DNA of 64,000 nt from assembly GCF_003363135.1 (NCBI RefSeq), contig NZ_QRBB01000002.1, positions 62,001-126,000 of the forward strand, in the 5' to 3' direction. The stretch is from Alteriqipengyuania lutimaris (GTDB taxonomy: Bacteria > Pseudomonadota > Alphaproteobacteria > Sphingomonadales > Sphingomonadaceae). How positions within the stretch are numbered: position 1 is the stretch's first letter; every line of letters begins with the position of its first letter. The notes beneath the pieces are model-generated. The model was not told the origin of the DNA and did not search any database. It was given only the letters and a program-made list of their open reading frames with translations. A program made the translations under genes and the position numbers. Positions 8,504 through 18,468 of this stretch are shown here, one piece after another.

Positions 8504-9216
8504 CCCGCAACCCAGTCGGTGATCGACAGGAACCGGCCCATCATCCACTCGACCGGCGGGCCGATGGTGTTGGCGAGGATCCCGCTGTCGGGGAACATCC
8601 AGACCACCGCGATCAGCACGACGAACAGGATCATGCCGACCTGCTGCAGCCGGTTCCAGTGCACCGCGAGGCTGCGCGGCAGCAGCCCTTCGACGATATG
8701 CGAGCCGTCGAAAGGCGGAATCGGGAGAAGGTTGAAGAAGGCGAGGAAGACGTTGATCATGATGAAGAAGAACAGCGCGGTGGGCAGCTTCGCGATCTCG
8801 CCGTTGGCCCCCGCGACCTGCGGCAGGCCCGTCTCGCTCGCGATCAGGCCCGCCTCGGGCGGAAGCGCCAGCCCCAGCGCAACCGCTCCGATCAGCGCCA
8901 GCACGAGGTTGCTCAGCGGCCCGGCGGCCGCAACCGCCATCATGCCGTAGCGCGGGTTGTTCAGCCGGCGGCGCACGACAGGCACCGGCTTGGCCCAGCC
9001 GAAGATCGGCCCGCCCACCAGCGCAAGGAAACCAGGCACCAGCAGCGTGCCGACCGGATCGACATGCCTGATCGGATTGAGCGTCAGCCGTCCGCGATCG
9101 AACGCGGTGCTGTCACCCAGCGCGAGCGCGACCCAGCCATGCGCCACCTCGTGGCACACGATCGCGATGATCAGCGCGGGGATCAGCAGCGCGGCGAAGG
9201 TGAGCGTGTCGGTCAT
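8500..9216 (-). CDS. M50-family site-2-type membrane protease
   Basis: 238 residues with about six hydrophobic segments. The zinc motif HEVAH (22-26) lies in the first membrane helix and a second motif, LLPIPPFDGSHI, supplies the Asp ligand, as in the compact M50 proteases (YwhC/Rv-type) that lack PDZ domains. It should cleave transmembrane substrates in the inner membrane; no substrate is apparent. The gene starts eight bases after the tdk stop, so the two form an operon. Its stop overlaps that of glpD by three bases. Confidence 0.88.
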   Translation of the reverse strand: MTDTLTFAALLIPALIIAIVCHEVAHGWVALALGDSTAFDRGRLTLNPIRHVDPVGTLLVPGFLALVGGPIFGWAKPVPVVRRRLNNPRYGMMAVAAAGPLSNLVLALIGAVALGLALPPEAGLIASETGLPQVAGANGEIAKLPTALFFFIMINVFLAFFNLLPIPPFDGSHIVEGLLPRSLAVHWNRLQQVGMILFVVLIAVVWMFPDSGILANTIGPPVEWMMGRFLSITDWVAG

Positions 9217-9224
9217 TGCGGCGT

Positions 9225-9836
9225 CTATGTGGGGTCGGCAAGGTCGGAAACGAAGTGTTTGCGACAGACCGCGACATAGCGTTCGTTGCCGCCGATCTCG
9301 GTCTGCGCCCCCGCGACCACCGGTTGTCCCGCCTCGTCGACGCGCTGGTTCATCGTCGCCTTGCGCCCGCAATGGCACACAGCCTTCATCTCGGTGAGCT
9401 TGTCGGCGATGCCCAGCAGCACCGCCGAGCCGGGAAACAGCTCGCCTCTGAAATCGGTCCGCAAGCCGTAGCAGATCACCGGAATATCGTGCCGGTCGGT
9501 CAGCCGTGCGAGCTGCCACACTTGGTCGCGCGTGAGGAACTGCGCCTCGTCCACCAGCACGCAGGCGAGCGGCGATGCTCCCTCCCCGTCCCCTGCATCC
9601 CGGCCCGCGCGCTCTTCGAGGACCCGCGCGGCGATATCGGTATCGGTCCCGAAGCGGTGCGCATCGCTGGTCAGCCCGATGCGGCTGTTGATCGCGCCGA
9701 AGGCCGGGCGATTGTCGACCGCCGCCGTCCACAGCGACACGTCCATGCCGCGCTCGCGATAATTGAACGCGGTCTGGAGCAGCAGCGCGCTCTTGCCCGC
9801 ATTCATGCTCGCAAAATAGAAATAGAGCTTGGCCAT
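9225..9836 (-). CDS. tdk: thymidine kinase
   Basis: 203 residues, type II thymidine kinase of the pyrimidine salvage pathway, making dTMP from thymidine and ATP. The P-loop ASMNAGKS lies at 9-16, the catalytic segment VLVDEAQFL is near the middle, and the C-terminal zinc lasso shows cysteines at CHCGRKA and CRKHF. Length is typical. It is the first gene of a two-gene unit with the M50 protease and diverges from the AbgT transporter across 142 bases. Confidence 0.96.
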   Translation of the reverse strand: MAKLYFYFASMNAGKSALLLQTAFNYRERGMDVSLWTAAVDNRPAFGAINSRIGLTSDAHRFGTDTDIAARVLEERAGRDAGDGEGASPLACVLVDEAQFLTRDQVWQLARLTDRHDIPVICYGLRTDFRGELFPGSAVLLGIADKLTEMKAVCHCGRKATMNQRVDEAGQPVVAGAQTEIGGNERYVAVCRKHFVSDLADPT

Positions 9837-9978
9837 CGGCCCGCCTCTATGCCGGGGAGCGCGCGCCTGTCCAAAGATAAAGCGTCGAAGGACAAAGCGC
9901 GCAAAAGTTAAGCCCCGCGACAGGCTGGTGCCGCAATGCTAGCCCGGTTAGCGAGGAGCAATATTGAAGGGGAAGAAC

Positions 9979-11673
9979 ATGGCAAGCGCCACGCAGGCAC
10001 CCGAGCAGAAGGGTTTTCTGGGCTGGGTCGAGAGGACCGGCAACCGATTGCCCGATCCGGTCTTCATCTTCTTCTACCTGATCATCGCGCTGGTGATCAT
10101 CTCGGTGATCTGCGCGCTGGCCGGCGTGTCCGCGCTGCACCCGACCGAAGTCGACGAGGCGAGCGGAGCGCCCAGCGTGATCGAGGCGGTGAGCCTGCTG
10201 AGCGCGGAGAATATCCAGCGCCTGTGGGTCCTGATGCCCGAGACGTTCACCCACTTCCACCCGCTCGGCTACGTGCTCGTGGTGATGCTGGGCGCAGGTG
10301 TGGCCGAACGCTCAGGCTTCTTCGCGGCGGGCATGTCCAAGGCGGTAAAGGCCGCGCCCAAATCGCTGCTGACGCCGGTGGTCGCGCTCGTCGCGATGCT
10401 CGGCAACCATGCCGCCGATGCGGGTTACGTGGTGCTGATTCCGCTTGCGGGGATCCTCTTCGCCGCCGCCGGACGCCATCCGCTGGCGGGTATCGCGGCG
10501 GCTTTCGCAGGCGTTTCGGGCGGCTTTTCCGCCAATATCTCGCCCGGCCAGCTCGACGCGCTGCTGTTCGGCATTACCGAGGAAGCGGTGGGCGCGAGCA
10601 TGCTCGCCCCCAGCTGGACCGCCAATATCGCGGGCAACTGGTACTTCATCAGCGTGATGACGTTCCTCTACCTGCCGATCATCTGGTTCGTGACCGATAA
10701 GATCATCGAGCCGCGACTGGGCCGGTGGACCGGCGGCGCGTCCGCCGGTGCGGCCAACGACGACACCAGCCCCGACCCGAGCGAGCACGACGGTGCCCGA
10801 GCCTCCAAGGGCTTGCGCCATGCAGGCATCGCCGCGCTGCTGGTGATCGCGCTATGGGCCGCGATGGTCTTTGCGCCCGGCACGCCGCTGATCGACGAGG
10901 CGGCCTGCGTGGCGGACGACGGCTCGCGCCTTGCCGACTGCTCGATCCATACCGAACTCGGGCCGCTCTACAGCTCGCTCGTCGCGGCGTTCTTCATCCT
11001 CTTCCTCGCCACCGGCTGGGCCTATGGCCGCGCCGCTGGGACGATTCAGAACCACCGCGACCTCGTGAACATGATGGCCGAATCGATGAAGGACATGGGA
11101 TATTACCTCGTCCTCGCCTTCGCCGCCGCGCATTTCGTGGCGATGTTCAACTGGTCCAATCTCGGCCTGATTTCGGCGGTGCATGGCGCGGGCGCGATCG
11201 AGTCGACCGGCCTGCCGCTGCCCGCAGTGATCGGGCTGATGGTGCTCTTCACCGGGCTGCTCAACCTCTTCGTCGGCTCGGCCAGCGCCAAGTGGGCGCT
11301 GCTCGCGCCGATCCTCGTGCCGATGCTGATGCTGCTCGGGATCAGCCCCGAAGGCGCCACGGCGGCCTATCGCGTGGGCGACAGCGCGACCAACATCATC
11401 ACCCCGCTGATGGTCTATTTCCCGCTGATCCTGGTGTTCGCGCAGCGCTGGCAGCCCGATTTCGGGCTCGGCAGCCTGACCGCGATGATGCTGCCCTATT
11501 CGATCTGGCTGCTGGTCTTCGGTACCGCGCTGATCGTGGGGTGGTTCTACCTCGGCATCCCGCTCGGCCCGGATGCGCCGGTGGGCTATGCCATGCCCGA
11601 CATGGCCGCACCGGCAGGAGCGGAGACGCCCGCCGCCACGCCGTCGAGCGAGGCGGTGGCGAACCCGCAATAG
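9979..11673 (+). CDS. AbgT-family transporter
   Basis: 564 residues with about a dozen hydrophobic segments. It begins with the family pattern RTGNRLPDPVFIFFYLIIALVII and contains NHAADAGYVVLIPLAG and VGSASAKWALLAPILVPM, which are characteristic of AbgT. Members take up p-aminobenzoyl-glutamate or export sulfonamide-like antimetabolites. No abgA/abgB peptidase genes are nearby, so the direction and substrate are open. A strong AAGGGGAAG ribosome-binding site precedes the ATG at 9979; an in-frame TTG at 9964 was rejected. The gene converges on rbfA with a three-base gap. Confidence 0.92.
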   Translation: MASATQAPEQKGFLGWVERTGNRLPDPVFIFFYLIIALVIISVICALAGVSALHPTEVDEASGAPSVIEAVSLLSAENIQRLWVLMPETFTHFHPLGYVLVVMLGAGVAERSGFFAAGMSKAVKAAPKSLLTPVVALVAMLGNHAADAGYVVLIPLAGILFAAAGRHPLAGIAAAFAGVSGGFSANISPGQLDALLFGITEEAVGASMLAPSWTANIAGNWYFISVMTFLYLPIIWFVTDKIIEPRLGRWTGGASAGAANDDTSPDPSEHDGARASKGLRHAGIAALLVIALWAAMVFAPGTPLIDEAACVADDGSRLADCSIHTELGPLYSSLVAAFFILFLATGWAYGRAAGTIQNHRDLVNMMAESMKDMGYYLVLAFAAAHFVAMFNWSNLGLISAVHGAGAIESTGLPLPAVIGLMVLFTGLLNLFVGSASAKWALLAPILVPMLMLLGISPEGATAAYRVGDSATNIITPLMVYFPLILVFAQRWQPDFGLGSLTAMMLPYSIWLLVFGTALIVGWFYLGIPLGPDAPVGYAMPDMAAPAGAETPAATPSSEAVANPQ

Positions 11674-11676
11674 GCG

Positions 11677-12081
11677 CTACTCTTCCTCATCCCCATCGAG
11701 GTCGCGCGCAACCTTGGGGTCGTTGAGGAGGCGTTCGATCCGGTCGGCTTCCTCGAAGCTCTCGTCGGGGCGGAACTGCAGCCTGGGCGCGAATTTGAGG
11801 CCGAGCCGCTTGGCGACCTCGCGCTGGAAGAACGCGGTGTTGGTGCGCAGCGCCTTGATCACGGCGTCCTCATCTTCGCCCAGCAGCGGCTTCACGTAGA
11901 CGCTGGCGTGCTTGAGGTCGGGCGTCATCTTCACCTCGGTCACGCTGACCGAATGCGCGCTGAGCGTTTCGTCGTGCACTTCGCCCCGGGTGAGCAGTTC
12001 GGACAGGATATGCCGCACCCGCTCGCCCACCTTGAGGACGCGGACCGAGTGCTGTTCGGCGGAAAATTGCTGTTTGGCCAT
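11677..12081 (-). CDS. rbfA: 30S ribosome-binding factor A
   Basis: 134 residues with the single KH-like domain of RbfA, which aids maturation of the 16S 5' end and cold adaptation. Conserved segments are [30 protein letters not shown] and [20 protein letters not shown]. The ATG at 12081 fits the family start; an in-frame GTG at 12102 would add seven residues. The acidic C-terminal tail is usual. In related genomes rbfA lies between infB and truB; here a thioesterase gene precedes it, and truB is about 4.7 kb away beyond four unrelated genes. Confidence 0.95.
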   Translation of the reverse strand: MAKQQFSAEQHSVRVLKVGERVRHILSELLTRGEVHDETLSAHSVSVTEVKMTPDLKHASVYVKPLLGEDEDAVIKALRTNTAFFQREVAKRLGLKFAPRLQFRPDESFEEADRIERLLNDPKVARDLDGDEEE

Positions 12082-12150
12082 ATCGTCCAGAGATAGGGGC
12101 ACGTTGCAGCCCGCTCAATCCCCCGGCGCGCGACAATGCCGTTTGCGGTG

Positions 12151-12561
12151 CTAGCTGTCCGTCGGCGGGGGTGTCGGGATCGCGGTCGAGGTCGCGCGGG
12201 CGAGCAGGCGGCCTTCGGAGTCGAAAAGCTCGCCTTCGAGGAACGCCACCTTGCGCCCCGCCTTCACCACGCGGCCCTTGGCGGTGATCCGCTCGAGCGA
12301 GACCATCCGCACGAAGCTGAGGTTCATATCGAGATTGAGCGGCAGCGCTTCGTTATCGGTGCTGGCGAGCAATGCGGCGCCCATCACCTCGTCCAGAAAC
12401 CCCGCGATCAGCCCGCCCTGCACCGCCCCTCTGGGCGAGGCGAAGCTGGGCGGCGGATCATAGGTGAAAGTGACCTCGCCCTTTGCCGAGTCCCAGCTCT
12501 GGAACTGCGACCCCATCAGCTCCGCCGAGGGCGAGCGCTGGGTTTTGAAGAGCTGGGTCAT
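12151..12561 (-). CDS. PaaI-type hotdog thioesterase
   Basis: 136 residues with the hotdog fold signature of PaaI-like acyl-CoA thioesterases: GAVQGGLIAGFLDEVMGAAL, with the conserved Gly and acidic residue of the central helix, then the NLDMNLSFVRMV strand. Such enzymes hydrolyse acyl-CoA or aryl-CoA esters in the cytoplasm; the natural substrate cannot be told. The start at 12561 removes seven residues of a longer frame that would overlap the upstream 38-residue gene. It is between that small gene and rbfA, and all are likely cotranscribed from infB if the hairpin at 12701 is leaky. Confidence 0.85.
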   Translation of the reverse strand: MTQLFKTQRSPSAELMGSQFQSWDSAKGEVTFTYDPPPSFASPRGAVQGGLIAGFLDEVMGAALLASTDNEALPLNLDMNLSFVRMVSLERITAKGRVVKAGRKVAFLEGELFDSEGRLLARATSTAIPTPPPTDS

Positions 12562-12571
12562 TGGCTTTTGA

Positions 12572-12688
12572 TCAGGGACCAAAAATCAACGTGGCTGCGA
12601 GAGCAAGAGCGATCAGAAAGACAAACACAAGCCCTACGACGCCAATCACACCGCCCACTCGGCTTGTCATACTGACCTTGTAGCTCAT
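12572..12688 (-). CDS. small single-pass membrane protein, 38 residues
   Basis: A complete frame read by hand: ATG at 12688, TGA at 12572-12574, 38 residues. The N-terminus is polar (MSYKVSMTSR) and residues about 11-36 form one strong hydrophobic helix (VGGVIGVVGLVFVFLIALAL and on). A very good GAGGAGAG ribosome-binding site lies five bases before the ATG, immediately after the hairpin at 12701-12725. The gene lies between infB and a thioesterase in the same direction. No family is recognised; it could be a small membrane protein of the kind often missed by gene callers. It is supported by start signal and composition only. Confidence 0.6.
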   Translation of the reverse strand: MSYKVSMTSRVGGVIGVVGLVFVFLIALALAATLIFGP

Positions 12689-12700
12689 ACTTCTCTCCTC

Positions 12701-12725
12701 TGGCCGGAAGTACCACTTCCGGCCA
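12701..12725 (-). terminator. perfect 11-bp hairpin after infB
   Basis: TGGCCGGAAGT (12701-12711) and ACTTCCGGCCA (12715-12725) form an 11-base-pair stem with a three-base loop, nine bases past the infB stop. No T-run follows on the minus strand; instead the ribosome-binding site of the 38-residue gene comes right after the stem. It may stabilise the infB message, slow transcription, or control translation of the small gene. Confidence 0.55.
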
Positions 12726-12733
12726 AACCCCAC

Positions 12734-15304
12734 TTACAGCGTCCGTTCACGCTCCTCGACTTCGAAGACTTCGAGCTGGTCGCCTGCCTTGATGTCGTTC
12801 GTGTCTTCCAGCACCACGCCGCATTCGAGGCCTGCGCGCACTTCGTCGACGTCGTCCTTGAAGCGCCGCAGCGAGGCGATGGTGGTGGACGAGACGATGA
12901 CGTCGTCGCGGGTGAGGCGGGCGTGGAGACCCTTGCGGATCGCGCCTTCCTCCACCAGCAGGCCCGCCGCCTTGTCCTTCTTGCCGGACTTGAAGACTTC
13001 CTTGACCGCGGCACGGCCGACGACGTTCTCGATCCGCTCGGGGCCAAGCTCGCCCGCCATCTCCTTCGCGATCTCCTCGGTCAGGTGGTAGATGACGTCG
13101 TAATACATCATCCGCACGCCTTCGCGTTCGATCTGCTGGCGCGCCTTGGCATTGGGACGCACGTTGAAGCCGATGATCGGCGCGTTGCCGGCAGCCGCCA
13201 GCGTCACGTCGTTCTCGGTAATCGCGCCCACGCCCGAATGCAGGATGCGGACCTTGATGAGGTCGTTCGAAAGGTTGGTGAGCGCGGTCTTGATCGCCTC
13301 GACCGAGCCCTGAACGTCCGCGCGGACCAGCAGCGGGAATTCGACCGCCTTGTTGGCCAGGCTGGAGAACATCGCATCGAAGTTCGTCGGGGCGAGCGCG
13401 GTACGCGCCTCGTTCGCCTTGTCCTGACGATATTCGGCGACTTCGCGCGCACGCTGCTCGTTCTCGACCACGGCGAGCTGGTCGCCCGCGTTCGGCACCC
13501 CGCCGAGGCCGAGGACCTCGACCGGCATCGAAGGCCCGGCTTCCTTGATCTGCTTGCCCTGGTCGTCGACGATCGCGCGGACGCGGCCGCTCATCGTCCC
13601 GGCAACCAGCGCATCGCCCTTCTTGAGCGTGCCGCGCGTCACCAGCACCTGCGCGACGGGGCCTCGGCCCTTGTCGAGCTGCGCCTCGATCACCGTGGCT
13701 TCCGCCGCGCGATCTGGGTTGGCCTTGAGCTCCATCAGTTCGGCCTGGAGCGCGATCTTGTCGAGCAGGTCGTCGAGCCCGGTGCCCTTGAGCGCGGAGA
13801 TTTCCACGTCCTGCACGTCGCCCGACATCGCCTCGACGATGACTTCCTGTTCCAGCAGGCGCTCGCGCACCTTCTGGGGGTTGGCCTCCTCTTTATCCAT
13901 CTTGTTGATGGCGACGATGATCGGCGTGCCCGCAGCCTTGGCGTGGCCGATCGCCTCGATCGTCTGCGGCATGATGCCGTCGTCGGCGGCGACCACCAGC
14001 ACGACGATATCGGTCACGTTGGCACCGCGCGCGCGCATTTCGGTAAAGGCGGCGTGGCCCGGCGTGTCGAGGAAGGTGATCTTGCTGCCGTCCTTCGTCT
14101 TCACCTGGTAGCTGCCGATATGCTGGGTGATGCCGCCCGCTTCACCGCGAGTCACATTGGTGCCGCGCAGCGCATCGAGCAGGCTGGTCTTGCCGTGGTC
14201 GACATGGCCCATGATCGTGACGACCGGAGGACGCGGCTGCAGCGTCTCTTCCGGATCGACGTCTTCCTCGGCCTTGATGTCGATATCGGCTTCGGAAACC
14301 TTCTGGATGTTGTGGCCGAACTGCTCGACCAGCAGTTCCGCGGTGTCCTGGTCGATCGTCTGGTTGACGGTGACCGCCATCCCGAGGCTGAACAGTTCCT
14401 TCACCAGGTCCGCGCCCTTTTCGGCCATGCGGTTGGCGAGTTCCTGCACGGTGATCGCCTCGGGGACGATCACGTCGCGGACCTGCTTCTCGCGCGGCTT
14501 GGACGAGCCGCCGCCCTGCATGCGGCGTTCCTTCTCGCGCGCACGCTTCAAGGCGGCGAGGCTGCGGGCGCGGCGGCCCTCGTCCTCGTTGAGCGCCTTG
14601 GTGACGGTCAGCTTGCCCGAGCGACGCTTGTCGACGCGCTCGGCGCTCTTCGAAGGCTTGTCTTCCTTCTTGGCCTTTTTCTCGGGCTTCTTGGGTTCGG
14701 GCCGCTGGACCGGCGTGAACTTGCGCGCGGCCGGGCGGGCGGCCTTGCCGCCGTCGCTCTGGTCTGCTGCAGGCTCTTCGGCGGGCGCCTGCGTTTCGGC
14801 CTCGGCTTCGGCTGCTACCGGATTCCTGGCCTCTTCCTCGGCCTGCTTGGCAGCTTCTTCCCTGGCCTTGGCGTTCTCCTCGGCGCGCTTCTTCTCTTCC
14901 TCGGCCGCCTTCCTGGCCTGCTCGTCCTCGCGCTTGCGCGATTCCTCGGCCTGGCGAAGCCGGTCTTCCTCGGCCTCGCGCTGAAGACGCGCGACCCGTT
15001 CCTGCGGAGTTTCCCCGGCGGGCGCGGGCTTCTTGGGCGCGGGCTTCTTCGCGGCCGGCGCAGGCGCTGGCGCAGGTGCCGGTGCAGGCGTCGGGGCCGG
15101 AGCCGGAGCCTTGGCCTCCTCGGCTTCGGGCGCAGGCGCGGGCGCGGATTCGCCGGGCTTCAGGATCTTGCGACGACGCTTCACCTCGACCGCGACCTTG
15201 TTGGTGCGGCCGTGGCTGAAGGTCTGCTTGACCTCGCCCGATTCCACGCTCCGCTTGAGGCCAAGCGGTTTACGGGTCCGGGTGTTGTTTTCGTCGTCGC
15301 TCAT
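12734..15304 (-). CDS. infB: translation initiation factor IF-2
   Basis: 856 residues. It delivers initiator fMet-tRNA to the 30S subunit and promotes subunit joining. The N-terminal 280 residues comprise an IF2-associated region (TLGLKRS-like start), an Ala/Pro repeat segment, a long Glu/Arg/Ala coiled-coil-like stretch and a Lys-rich part. Then comes the IF2_N motif [20 protein letters not shown] and the G domain with [12 protein letters not shown] (about 364), DTPGHAAF and NKMD. Domains II-IV complete the protein. Start ATG at 15304. It follows the ylxR gene after 51 bases in the usual nusA-ylxR-infB order. Confidence 0.98.
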   Translation of the reverse strand: MSDDENNTRTRKPLGLKRSVESGEVKQTFSHGRTNKVAVEVKRRRKILKPGESAPAPAPEAEEAKAPAPAPTPAPAPAPAPAPAAKKPAPKKPAPAGETPQERVARLQREAEEDRLRQAEESRKREDEQARKAAEEEKKRAEENAKAREEAAKQAEEEARNPVAAEAEAETQAPAEEPAADQSDGGKAARPAARKFTPVQRPEPKKPEKKAKKEDKPSKSAERVDKRRSGKLTVTKALNEDEGRRARSLAALKRAREKERRMQGGGSSKPREKQVRDVIVPEAITVQELANRMAEKGADLVKELFSLGMAVTVNQTIDQDTAELLVEQFGHNIQKVSEADIDIKAEEDVDPEETLQPRPPVVTIMGHVDHGKTSLLDALRGTNVTRGEAGGITQHIGSYQVKTKDGSKITFLDTPGHAAFTEMRARGANVTDIVVLVVAADDGIMPQTIEAIGHAKAAGTPIIVAINKMDKEEANPQKVRERLLEQEVIVEAMSGDVQDVEISALKGTGLDDLLDKIALQAELMELKANPDRAAEATVIEAQLDKGRGPVAQVLVTRGTLKKGDALVAGTMSGRVRAIVDDQGKQIKEAGPSMPVEVLGLGGVPNAGDQLAVVENEQRAREVAEYRQDKANEARTALAPTNFDAMFSSLANKAVEFPLLVRADVQGSVEAIKTALTNLSNDLIKVRILHSGVGAITENDVTLAAAGNAPIIGFNVRPNAKARQQIEREGVRMMYYDVIYHLTEEIAKEMAGELGPERIENVVGRAAVKEVFKSGKKDKAAGLLVEEGAIRKGLHARLTRDDVIVSSTTIASLRRFKDDVDEVRAGLECGVVLEDTNDIKAGDQLEVFEVEERERTL

Positions 15305-15355
15305 AAAACTCGTTTCTTCCTTCGGTCACATCGTCGCGAAAAGAGAGGCCGCCGT

Positions 15356-16078
15356 CTAGGTGGCCCCGTCCTCGCTCGCGTCTTCGCGGGTCCCCGCAGA
15401 CGCATTCCTATAATGCAGCAGGCGCGTCAGGGCCTGGTCGACCCGCTTCGCCGCCGCTTCGTCGGCGAGCGCCAGATGGACAACATTGTCGCGGCCCAAT
15501 GCCACAGACAGCGCCTCACGGTCCAGTGGCAAGCGCGTTCCGCCCTCGCCGCTGCCTTCGCGATCCATCCCGACGCGCCACGCCTGGTCCAGCTTGGACG
15601 CCCCGCCCTCGCTCGCATCGGCGGCGTGGTAGAGCGCGGCGAGCACGCCGCCACGCGCATGCTCGGCAATCCGTTCGGACCCCAAGATAAGGTGTCCGCT
15701 GCGCATTTCGAGGCCCAGCCGGTCGGTGAGCGTGCGCAGCAACCCCGCATCGATCTGCGCGGGCAGGTCGTCGGGCACCTGCGGCGGGGCGGATTTGAAG
15801 GCGCGCGCAAGCGCTCCCTTCAGCTTGCCCTTGGCGATCGATTCCTCGAGCTCGGCACGCGAAACGCCCAGCCATGCACCGCGGCCCGGCGCACGCGCGC
15901 GCGGATCGGGCAGCACGATGGATGTCCCGTCCGGCCCCGCCGGAGAGATGGCGAGCCGGATCAGCTCGGCCCGCTCACCATGGCGTCCGGTCAGGATGCA
16001 CTTGCGCTCCGGCGATGTCTCGCCGGGGCGCGTGCGCTCGATTGTCGGCGTCAGGCTCTCATTGTTCGGAGTCCGCAT
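15356..16078 (-). CDS. YlxR-type (DUF448) RNA-binding protein with L7Ae-like C-terminus
   Basis: 240 residues. The N-terminal DUF448/YlxR domain shows PERKCILTGRHGERAELIRLA and later PGRGAWLGVSRAELEESI. The C-terminal half (LGLEMRSGHLILGSERIAE and LYHAADASEGGASKL) resembles the L7Ae-like extension found in alphaproteobacteria. YlxR-type proteins are nucleoid/RNA-associated regulators encoded with nusA and infB. The start ATG at 16078 lies inside the 3' end of nusA (20-base overlap), implying translational coupling; longer in-frame starts are embedded further in nusA. Confidence 0.9.
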   Translation of the reverse strand: MRTPNNESLTPTIERTRPGETSPERKCILTGRHGERAELIRLAISPAGPDGTSIVLPDPRARAPGRGAWLGVSRAELEESIAKGKLKGALARAFKSAPPQVPDDLPAQIDAGLLRTLTDRLGLEMRSGHLILGSERIAEHARGGVLAALYHAADASEGGASKLDQAWRVGMDREGSGEGGTRLPLDREALSVALGRDNVVHLALADEAAAKRVDQALTRLLHYRNASAGTREDASEDGAT

Positions 16079-17750
16079 CGGCGGCCTCCTGTTCGGTTGG
16101 CGCATCGGCTTGTGCCGGGGCGCTTTCCTCCGCCTTCTCGGGTGCGGACGTATCCTCTTCATCTTCGAACCAGTGCGCGCGAGCAGCCATGATGATCTCG
16201 TTGCCCTGCTCTTCGGTCAGGCCGTATTCGCCCAGCACGCCGCCCTTGTCCTGCTCGCGCTGCGGACGGCGCATCGGCGGGCCGTCGGCATTGTTGTTGC
16301 GACGGCGCGGCGCCTCGCGCTTCTTGGCGATCAGTTCGTCGGTGGCGAGATCGGCCAGATCGTCGAGCGTCTTGATCCCCGCCTTGCCCAGCGTGACCAG
16401 CATGGCTTCGGTCAGGACCGGCAGTTCGGCCAGATCGTCTTCCACGCCCAGTTCACGGCGCGCCTCGCGGTGCGCGGCTTCCTGCCGCTCGAGCGCTTCG
16501 TTGGCGCGGCTCTGCAGTTCCTCGGCCAGTTCCTCGTCGAAGCCTTCGATCATCGCCAGCTCGTCGAGCTGGACGTAGGCGACCTCTTCCAGCTCGGCGA
16601 AGCCTTCGGCGACGAGCAGCTGCGAGAGCGTTTCGTCGACGTCCAGCTCTTCCTCGAACATCTTGGAGCGAGCAGCGAATTCCTTGCTCTGCTTTTCCGA
16701 GGCTTCTTCCTCGGTCATGATGTCGATCTGGTTGCCGGTCAGCTGGCTGGCGAGGCGCACGTTCTGGCCGCGGCGACCGATGGCCAGCGACAGCTGGTCT
16801 TCGGGCACGACCACCTCGATGCGGCTTTCGTCTTCGTCGAGCACGACGCGGCTGACGGTGGCGGGCTGGAGCGCGTTGACGATGAAGGTCGCCTGATCCT
16901 CGCTCCAGGGAATGATGTCGATCTTCTCGCCCTGCAGTTCCTGCACGACGGCCTGGACGCGGCTGCCCTTCATGCCGACGCAGGCGCCGACGGGATCGAT
17001 GCTCGAGTCATGCGAGATGACGCCGATCTTGGCGCGGCTGCCCGGGTCGCGGGCGGCGGCCTTGATCTCGATGATGCCGTCGTAGATTTCGGGCACTTCC
17101 TGCGCGAACAGCTTGCGCATGAAATCGGGATGCGCGCGGGTCAGGAAGATCTGCGGGCCGCGGTTGTTGCGCTCGACCTTGCTGATCAGCGCGCGGATGC
17201 GCTCACCCGTACGGGCGGCCTCGCGCGGGATCTGCTGGTCGCGGCGAATGACGCCCTCGGCCCGGCCGAGATTGACGATCACGTGGCCGAATTCGACCGA
17301 CTTGATGACGCCGGTGATGATCTCGCCCGCGCGGTCCTTGAATTCCTCGAACTGGCGCTCGCGCTCGGCATCGCGGACCTTCTGGAAGATCACCTGCTTG
17401 GCCGACTGCGCATCGATGCGGCCCAGATCGACCGGCGGCAGCGGATCGACGATGAAGTCGCCCAGCGATGCGCCGTCCTGCAGCTTCTGCGCCTGTTCGA
17501 GGTTTACCTGCTTGAAGTAGTCCTCGACCTCTTCGACCACCTCGACGACACGCCACAGGCGCAGGTCGCCCGTCTGCGGGTCGAGCTTCGCACGAATGTC
17601 GTTCTCCGCACCGTAGCGGTTGCGGGCGGATTTCTGGATCGCCTCTTCCATCGCTTCGATCACGATCGACTTGTCGATCATCTTTTCCGAAGCGACCGAG
17701 TTCGCGATCGCGAGGAGCTCCGCACGGTTTGCGGAAATGGCAGTGGCCAT
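16059..17750 (-). CDS. nusA: transcription termination/antitermination factor NusA
   Basis: 563 residues. It binds RNA polymerase and nascent RNA to control pausing, termination and rRNA antitermination. The N-terminal polymerase-binding domain ([17 protein letters not shown]) is followed by S1 ([20 protein letters not shown]), two KH domains ([31 protein letters not shown]) and two helix-hairpin-helix acidic repeats ([31 protein letters not shown]). The C-terminus is acidic. ATG at 17750 shares bases with the rimP stop (ATGA), a standard rimP-nusA arrangement. Confidence 0.98.
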   Translation of the reverse strand: MATAISANRAELLAIANSVASEKMIDKSIVIEAMEEAIQKSARNRYGAENDIRAKLDPQTGDLRLWRVVEVVEEVEDYFKQVNLEQAQKLQDGASLGDFIVDPLPPVDLGRIDAQSAKQVIFQKVRDAERERQFEEFKDRAGEIITGVIKSVEFGHVIVNLGRAEGVIRRDQQIPREAARTGERIRALISKVERNNRGPQIFLTRAHPDFMRKLFAQEVPEIYDGIIEIKAAARDPGSRAKIGVISHDSSIDPVGACVGMKGSRVQAVVQELQGEKIDIIPWSEDQATFIVNALQPATVSRVVLDEDESRIEVVVPEDQLSLAIGRRGQNVRLASQLTGNQIDIMTEEEASEKQSKEFAARSKMFEEELDVDETLSQLLVAEGFAELEEVAYVQLDELAMIEGFDEELAEELQSRANEALERQEAAHREARRELGVEDDLAELPVLTEAMLVTLGKAGIKTLDDLADLATDELIAKKREAPRRRNNNADGPPMRRPQREQDKGGVLGEYGLTEEQGNEIIMAARAHWFEDEEDTSAPEKAEESAPAQADAPTEQEAADADSEQ

Positions 17751-18316
17751 CAGTCGTCAGCCTTTTCTTGTTGGTCTTCTTGTACTTCCTCGGCACCCGT
17801 GGTGTCGAGCGGTCTGGTCGCGGCGATCAGCTCGTCGGTGAGGACGAGCTGCGCTGCATGGATCTGTTCGCGCGGGAGTTCGACATCGCCCGCCTTGCGG
17901 TCGGTGATGGTGACCATGTCACCCTCAATGCCTTTCAGGCTCCCACGATAATTGCGCTGACCCTCGTAACCCTTGGCCATCGAAATCTTCGCCTCGTGCC
18001 CCGCCCAGTCGGCAAAATCCTTGTCGCGGGTCAGCGGGCGGTCGATGCCGGGCGAGCTGACTTCGAGGTGGTAGGCCCCTTCGATCAGCACGTCGCCCTG
18101 TTCTTCCAGCGCGTCGATCTTCGCAGAGACAGCTCGGCTCAGCGCGGCGCATTGCTCGATCACCAGCTGCCCGGTCGCCGGGTCTTCGGCCATGATCTGG
18201 AGCGCCTGCGTGCCGTCGCCGGCTTCGGACGGCATCATCTTCACGCGCACGAGATCGAATCCCAGGGCCTGTGCCTCGGGTTCGATGATCTGTGTCAGTC
18301 GCGCGATATCCGCCAT
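17750..18316 (-). CDS. rimP: ribosome maturation factor RimP
   Basis: 188 residues; it helps assemble the 30S head. Conserved segments are LGFDLVRVKMM near the start, HLEVSSPGIDRPLTRDKDF in the centre, and the SH3-like C-terminal region. The ATG at 18316 was preferred because GGAG lies seven bases upstream and the conserved domain starts directly; two further in-frame ATG codons (18346, 18352) would add 10-12 basic residues. The 152 bases upstream (18317-18468) should hold the promoter of the whole rimP-nusA-infB block; no clear terminator for the upstream gene was seen there. Confidence 0.96.
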   Translation of the reverse strand: MADIARLTQIIEPEAQALGFDLVRVKMMPSEAGDGTQALQIMAEDPATGQLVIEQCAALSRAVSAKIDALEEQGDVLIEGAYHLEVSSPGIDRPLTRDKDFADWAGHEAKISMAKGYEGQRNYRGSLKGIEGDMVTITDRKAGDVELPREQIHAAQLVLTDELIAATRPLDTTGAEEVQEDQQEKADD

Positions 18317-18468
18317 AAGTCTCCGCTTTTCCTGTCCGATTGCCATGACCATGCCGCTTGGTGCCGGTGCCTTGCGGCCCGGCCCAACATGGTGCCAGCG
18401 ATGTCGGGATGACGCCTAGTTAGATGCGGTCGGCGAAAAATGCAACGCTATTTGCCCTTATTACCCGG

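Noticed and set aside
15060..15130. Tandem DNA repeat in the start of infB
   Set aside because: It encodes the usual Ala/Pro repeat of the IF-2 N-terminal region and needs no separate explanation.
12923..16192. 1089-residue open frame on the plus strand opposite infB and ylxR
   Set aside because: It runs across several genes antisense; residues are Arg, Asp and Leu-rich as expected for a codon-bias shadow.
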